Assembly: GCA_964459445.1 (NCBI GenBank)
Contig: CAYWMP010000203.1
Location: forward strand, 1 to 10,048
Reading direction: 5' to 3'
Length of the DNA stretch: 10,048 nt
Source of the DNA: CAYWMP01 sp964459445
GTDB lineage: Bacteria; Desulfobacterota; DSM-4660; Desulfatiglandales; HGW-15
The position numbers and the translations under genes are program-made. Of the stretch, positions 7,127 through 10,048 are shown in pieces (positions within the stretch are counted from its first letter, which is position 1; each line of letters opens with the position of its first letter). The notes below the pieces were generated by a model, which was given only the letters and a program-made list of their open reading frames with translations, did not search any database and was not told the DNA's origin.

Positions 7127-7558
7127 CTAAATAGCTTTATCCCCTTTGCTTCGTTTGAGACCTGGCTTTGACTTTGATCAATCTATTCAATTATTTGCGC
7201 GAAATGTCAATGCTTAATTATTGTGTACAAAATGCGTAGGAAAAATACGTATTGGGCTTTCGTCAAAGGAGAATGATATGTCTTCGGCCTTGTGAACGTA
7301 ATATCGCAAAATGCTAAATGGTCCCCCGATAGGTCGGGATCTTCGACAAAGTGCGGGGCGTAAGGTACAGGGAAGACTCATTTTTTCGTCAAACTTGATG
7401 AATTTTAGACTTAGAGTTTCTGATATTTTAGGAGTTAATAAGATGGGTTAGGTTGGATACTTACGATTTGGACGGTGCTTTACCCAGGGTCTTTTTGCTC
7501 ATTCCGAAAAAAATATCTACCATAATATACTGATTTAAGGAAGGAAAAAAAAGAGTCC
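7127..7558. other. AT-rich intergenic region without a supportable gene
   Basis: This stretch of about 430 nt separates the operon from the repeat cluster. It holds the promoter-like site at 7180-7210, a small hairpin CCCGA-TAGG-TCGGG at 7325-7338 without a T-run, and an AGGAG at 7430-7434 followed 8 nt later by an ATG that hits a stop after two codons. On the minus strand a short peptide ending GMSKKTLGKAPSKS (stop TAA at 7465-7467) reads well but has no ribosome binding site. None of these is convincing as a gene. Confidence 0.5.
7180..7210 (-). promoter_or_regulatory. Possible sigma70 promoter for the minus-strand operon
   Basis: On the minus strand a perfect TTGACA (-35; 7205-7210) is followed after 19 nt by TAGATT (7180-7185). 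The spacer is longer than ideal and the -10 box is only a partial match. It is the best promoter-like site upstream of the lipoprotein remnant and the EEP gene, and would give a leader of roughly 430 nt to the EEP start through the decayed gene. A closer promoter inside the remnant is possible. Confidence 0.3.
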
Positions 7559-7770
7559 CGCCTTTCCATCCTCCGTAGCAAGCTACTGCGGAGGACGGGC
7601 GTCCATCCTCCGCCGCCAAGGCTCTGGCGGACTAGGGCTATGGTGGGCAGGCAGAGGTCTGTGGTCGGAAGTCTGATGCCAGAGGGCAGAGGTATCGCCT
7701 TTCCATCCTCCGTAGCCCCGCTGAGCGGGATCTACGCTCTGCTCCGACAAGCTTACTGTGGAGGACGGGC
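7559..7770. repeat. Cluster of hairpin-forming CCTCCG repeats
   Basis: Unit A (7559-7600) and unit B (7696-7770) share an identical 21-bp left end (7559-7579 and 7696-7716) and nearly identical right ends finishing GGAGGACGGGC (7590-7600 and 7760-7770). Unit B carries about 33 extra bases in its middle. The ends of each unit are inverted relative to each other (CATCCTCCGTAGC against GCTACTGCGGAGG), so each can fold into a hairpin. Between them, a third hairpin follows another TCCATCCTCCG (7602-7612), with CCGCCA/TGGCGG arms. The intervening 7645-7690 contains GCAGAGGTC and GGGCAGAGG. Such short, GC-rich, non-coding palindromic clusters resemble REP/MITE-like dispersed elements. The right end of unit B coincides with the point where the toxin gene loses homology. 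Confidence 0.7.
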
Positions 7771-7889
7771 ACCCAGCCGCCCACAAGTACGATATGCTCC
7801 CAGTATTCTCCCAAAAGATGAAACAGCTCCACCAGTACGGAGCGGGCGGCCTTGACCAATTCTCCGGGATAGTCGCTTTGCGTTACCAT
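7638..7889 (-). pseudogene. Truncated AbiEii-family nucleotidyltransferase toxin, 5' fragment
   Basis: The first 39-40 codons (7889 to about 7771) read as the N-terminus of an AbiEii/AbiGii-type nucleotidyltransferase: a helical lead LVKAARSVLVELFHLLGEYW, then HIVLVGGW, the GG motif that starts the catalytic core. From the valine codon at 7770-7772 the sequence is the intergenic repeat (GTGCCCGTCCTCC), and the frame runs on through repeat DNA to a stop at 7638, giving an 83-codon chimera. The DxD metal ligands and everything after are absent, so no active toxin can be made. The ATG at 7887-7889 overlaps the antitoxin's stop by 7 nt, the usual arrangement of type IV antitoxin-toxin pairs. No toxin remainder is visible beyond the repeat cluster, so this looks like deletion plus repeat rather than simple insertion. 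Confidence 0.72.
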
Positions 7890-8938
7890 GTCGGCCTGAT
7901 GACCTGATCAAGGAGTGCCTGGGCCGCTTCTTCGCCTCGTCCACGAAACCCGATGACATCCAGGTATAATTGAATCGGTGAAACGATCCGGGATCCATTT
8001 GTATCCCGAGAGCCATAATAAACCCCATCATCGTATGGCGTTAATAGGCTTACATTGGCCCCGCTGCTCACCTCCTTCAAAGACAGGTCGGTTATCATGT
8101 CTTCATCTATTTCTTCGATATACGCCGTTGACCGGTTGTATCTCACGGAAGGAGCAAATCTTGCCGCTCCGGAAAACCCTGTGAATGCATACTTCAAATT
8201 CCTACTCCGAAAATACTCAGATATGTCCGACTCTATTTGCGCGGTGCTCTTTAACGAATAAAGATCGACGGTATTATTCCTGCGGAAAGAATAATTCTCC
8301 TTCCACTCCTGGAGCAGAAGCTCAGGTTCACTCAATACAAAGCCCGGTTTTTCAACGCCGACCCACTCGCGATCTAACAACAGTTTTTTGACGTTTGAGA
8401 CCTGCCCGAGACTCACTCGGGATTCATTAGCCAGATCTACGATTTTCCATGCCTTATTAGGGTTGTTCAACAAAACCCTGAGGACCCTTTCCGCCTTCGG
8501 CGAATATAAAGAGCGCAGATCGCGTTTTTCTGCAGAAACATTCGGTTTTCCTTCCTGTTCAATATAGACGGAATCGAAACAGAGCCGACAGTTTCCTGCC
8601 AGATCCAGATAGCCGACTCCATCCTTATTGCAGATTTCCGCTGCCCTCGGTGAAATGTAAGGAGCCACAAAGACACCGTAAGCCTCTGGAAAGTTTTCCA
8701 GATACCGCTGCAATTGGTTGACGGCGTTGCGTGCTATTCGTGGCTGGCCGTTCTTCTTGATCTCAATCACAAGAATCTTTTCGCTTTCCCTCAGCTTGAC
8801 TTTAAACAGATAATCCGGTCTAATTCCGTCGCCTTTTACCTCGCCGGCCATCTCTTCCACCACCAGAAAAGGCACCCTTCCCAGGCACGAAATCAGAGCC
8901 TTTTTTGTTGCATTATATAGTTTATTTTTGTCTTTCAT
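7883..8938 (-). CDS. AbiEi-family type IV antitoxin with PD-(D/E)XK-like N-terminal domain
   Basis: This 351-residue protein is the antitoxin/autorepressor type paired with AbiEii nucleotidyltransferases. Residues 36-80 have a restriction-endonuclease-like core, with D42 in RPDYLF, then E59-I-K61 in LVIEIKKNG and the helix NAVNQLQRYL. The segment GVGYLDLAGNCRL (107-119) and the winged helix-turn-helix around 147-200 (KIVDLANESRVSLGQVSNVK) are typical of this family; the C-terminal 130 residues form the antitoxin domain. The ATG at 8938 is chosen: AAAAAGG stands 8 nt upstream and it lies downstream of the promoter. A TTG extension to 9001 would translate the promoter and operator and is rejected. 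Known AbiEi proteins repress their own promoter through paired inverted repeats, which are present here. The partner toxin is truncated, so the gene is now an orphan antitoxin. Confidence 0.85.
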   Translation of the reverse strand: MKDKNKLYNATKKALISCLGRVPFLVVEEMAGEVKGDGIRPDYLFKVKLRESEKILVIEIKKNGQPRIARNAVNQLQRYLENFPEAYGVFVAPYISPRAAEICNKDGVGYLDLAGNCRLCFDSVYIEQEGKPNVSAEKRDLRSLYSPKAERVLRVLLNNPNKAWKIVDLANESRVSLGQVSNVKKLLLDREWVGVEKPGFVLSEPELLLQEWKENYSFRRNNTVDLYSLKSTAQIESDISEYFRSRNLKYAFTGFSGAARFAPSVRYNRSTAYIEEIDEDMITDLSLKEVSSGANVSLLTPYDDGVYYGSRDTNGSRIVSPIQLYLDVIGFRGRGEEAAQALLDQVIRPTW

Positions 8939-8950
8939 CAAATATACCTT

Positions 8951-8968
8951 TTTCAACATATGTTGAAA
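8951..8968. promoter_or_regulatory. Operator 1: perfect 18-bp palindrome
   Basis: TTTCAACATATGTTGAAA is a perfect inverted repeat lying immediately downstream of the -10 box of the antitoxin promoter and 12 bp upstream of its ATG. A protein bound here would cover the transcription start. With the copy at 9024-9041 it forms the two-operator arrangement known for AbiEi autoregulation. Confidence 0.75.
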
Positions 8969-8972
8969 AAAT

Positions 8973-9001
8973 ATTTTAGAATGAAATTTCCAAAACGTCA
9001 A
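8973..9001 (-). promoter_or_regulatory. Sigma70 promoter of the antitoxin gene
   Basis: Minus-strand TTGACG (8996-9001) and TAAAAT (8973-8978) are separated by exactly 17 nt, a near-consensus promoter. Transcription should start near 8966, inside operator 1, giving a leader of about 28 nt with a ribosome binding site. This promoter is flanked by the two palindromes and is the main reason for preferring the ATG at 8938. Confidence 0.7.
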
Positions 9002-9017
9002 GTCCTTTCATTATTTT

Positions 9018-9048
9018 TTGAACTTTCAACATTTGTTGAAAATATAAT
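9018..9048 (+). promoter_or_regulatory. Possible divergent promoter toward the EamA gene, spanning operator 2
   Basis: Plus-strand TTGAAC (9018-9023) and a perfect TATAAT (9043-9048) are separated by 19 nt. The spacer consists of operator 2 (9024-9041) plus one base. The transcript would begin near 9055 and reach the EamA ATG after about 88 nt. The spacing is 2 nt longer than ideal, so the promoter may be weak or need an activator. Confidence 0.45.
9024..9041. promoter_or_regulatory. Operator 2: near-perfect 18-bp palindrome
   Basis: TTTCAACATTTGTTGAAA differs from operator 1 by one base at the centre and keeps both 8-bp arms. The two sites are 73 bp apart, start to start, which is seven helical turns, so a repressor could bind both on the same DNA face. 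This copy lies upstream of the antitoxin -35 box. Confidence 0.72.
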
Positions 9049-9142
9049 ATTTAATGAAATTTATCGGATGAAACAAAGGAAATTGAAAAGCTGGGAAAAA
9101 AGGGTTCCCAAATGCATTTACGGATTTCAAAGGTGATTTGAA

Positions 9143-9982
9143 ATGTTGGGGATAGGTCTGGCGTTGATTGCTTGTTTTGGTTGGGGAATATCTAGTGTCC
9201 TGGCGGGTCAGAAAAGTCGCGTCATGCCCGTGATGACGCTCTTGGTCGCATCGAGCATGGCCGGTCTGGGAATGTTTATCATCAGCGCGGGATTGCGGGG
9301 CATGCCCTTGCCCAGAGATCCGAATCTCCTGTATGCCGTATTGGGTGGCGCCTCAGGAATCGTTGGGCTTTACAGTTTTTACCACGGTCTTGCTATTGGA
9401 GCCATATCCATCGTCGTCCCTATCAGTGCCCTCTGCGTGTTGCCGCCAGTCCTGACGGGTCTGGCCTTCGGTGAAATCTTGCATCCCCTTCAGGGAATCG
9501 GCATCGTTGTCGCGGTCGGTGGCAGCATTGTAGTCTCTCTGGAGAAAAAACCCGCTGAAAGAGAAAAACGCCTGGTGGCCGGCATTGTACCTGCCCTGGG
9601 AGCCGCTTCGGGTTTCGGCGGCTTTTACGTGGTTATGGACCTGGCCGGTGCTGTGGATCCCCTTTGGGCTGCCCTGGTGTCGCGATCATCCTTTTTCCTG
9701 TTTCTTTTACCTCTTTTCTTAAAAGAGCGTCCGACCTTAAAGATCAAACCTGCCCATCTGCCGGTGGTTTTCGCCATCGGCATCCTGGATGCTATCGCAG
9801 CCCTTGCCTACACCGCCGCCACGACAAAAGGTATGTTGAGCCAGGTCTCTGTCATCAGTTCTCTTTATCCCGCCGTTGCGGTGATTTTAGCCGCAATCCT
9901 ATTGAAAGAACGATTGCAAGGTCTTCAGTATATCGGCGTTATACTCGCCATCGCAGGTGTCGCCCTCATATCTGGGGGGTGA
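9143..9982 (+). CDS. EamA/DMT-superfamily transporter, ten-helix type
   Basis: The 279-residue product is almost entirely hydrophobic helices in the two-fold repeat of the drug/metabolite transporter superfamily. Each half ends in the EamA signature: FGEILHPLQGIGIVVAVGGS (about 108-127) in the first, and LLKERLQGLQYIGVILAIAG (about 254-273) in the second, with the typical LSQVSVISSLYPAVAVI segment just before. The N-terminal helix with FGWG is usual for the family. About ten membrane helices are expected. Members export amino acids, metabolites or drugs, and the substrate cannot be read from sequence. The ATG at 9143 follows AAAGGTG with a 7-nt spacer. It is divergent from the antitoxin and may share its control region, but it has no obvious functional link to the rest of the window. 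Confidence 0.93.
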   Translation: MLGIGLALIACFGWGISSVLAGQKSRVMPVMTLLVASSMAGLGMFIISAGLRGMPLPRDPNLLYAVLGGASGIVGLYSFYHGLAIGAISIVVPISALCVLPPVLTGLAFGEILHPLQGIGIVVAVGGSIVVSLEKKPAEREKRLVAGIVPALGAASGFGGFYVVMDLAGAVDPLWAALVSRSSFFLFLLPLFLKERPTLKIKPAHLPVVFAIGILDAIAALAYTAATTKGMLSQVSVISSLYPAVAVILAAILLKERLQGLQYIGVILAIAGVALISGG

Positions 9983-10016
9983 TGGTCCCGTCTTCGCCCA
10001 CTCGCCTCCGCGTAGA

Positions 10017-10048
10017 GCTTCGGCGCAGCAAGGGGCTTCGGCGCGGCA
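10017..10048. repeat. Start of a GC-rich short-unit repeat, cut by the window edge
   Basis: GCTTCGGCGCAGCA (10017-10030) is repeated as GCTTCGGCGCGGCA (10035-10048) after four bases, with one mismatch. The preceding CGCCTCCGCGTAG resembles the CCTCCGTAG core of the cluster at 7559-7770, so this may be another member of that dispersed family, here placed just after the transporter gene. Confidence 0.45.

Noticed and set aside
7321..7340. Small hairpin CCCGA-TAGG-TCGGG as a terminator
   Set aside because: The stem is five base pairs and no T-run follows on either strand.
7465..7527. 20-residue minus-strand peptide ending GMSKKTLGKAPSKS
   Set aside because: Reads well but has no ribosome binding site, no neighbour in frame and is too short to support.
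7559..7770. CRISPR array
   Set aside because: Repeat units differ in length, are only two or three in number and have no regular spacers, despite a Cas4-like nuclease in the window.
8939..9001. Extension of the antitoxin gene to an upstream TTG start
   Set aside because: The TTG is part of the -35 box; the added 21 codons would be the promoter and operator 1, and a better ATG with a ribosome binding site lies at 8938.

Overview
This is a bacterial accessory (defence-island-like) segment of about 10 kb with moderate GC. A decayed lipoprotein leader with a clean lipobox suggests a Gram-negative host. The GC, the gene style and the CCTCCG-rich intergenic repeats would fit an uncultured deltaproteobacterium (Desulfobacterota), but nothing here is a firm taxonomic marker.

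Layout from right to left, since most genes lie on the minus strand. At the right edge, 9143-9982 (+) encodes an EamA/DMT-type ten-helix exporter, followed by the start of a GC-rich repeat that runs off the window. Divergent from it is a type IV (AbiE-like) toxin-antitoxin module: an intact AbiEi-family antitoxin (7883-8938) with its own promoter and two 18-bp palindromic operators, overlapping by 7 nt a toxin gene (AbiEii nucleotidyltransferase family) that keeps only its first ~40 codons. The toxin is cut off exactly where a cluster of hairpin-forming repeats (7559-7770) begins. An AT-rich non-coding stretch (7127-7558) follows.

The centre of the window (6743 down to 493) is a compact five-gene minus-strand operon: (1) an endonuclease/exonuclease/phosphatase (EEP) enzyme; (2) an unrecognised 297-residue protein; (3) a nucleoside 2-deoxyribosyltransferase-like protein with a long C-terminal extension; (4) a 625-residue protein whose C-terminal half resembles the TIM barrel of (5-formylfuran-3-yl)methyl phosphate synthase (MfnB/DUF556), joined to an unknown N-terminal half; (5) a DUF2779 protein combining a Cas4-like PD-(D/E)XK nuclease with a DEDD exonuclease. 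Gaps are 16-73 nt, the last junction overlaps by 11 nt, and each gene has a good Shine-Dalgarno. Nucleic-acid hydrolases, a nucleotide or N-glycosyl enzyme and a Schiff-base-type TIM barrel together do not match any defence or metabolic system I know. This operon is the best candidate in the window for an undescribed system.

Two decayed gene fragments flank the operon: a lipoprotein/membrane protein remnant upstream (6795-7126), lacking a start codon and apparently frameshifted, and a C-terminal remnant downstream (198-449) with two in-frame stops. With the truncated toxin and the repeats, they indicate a region of frequent gene turnover.
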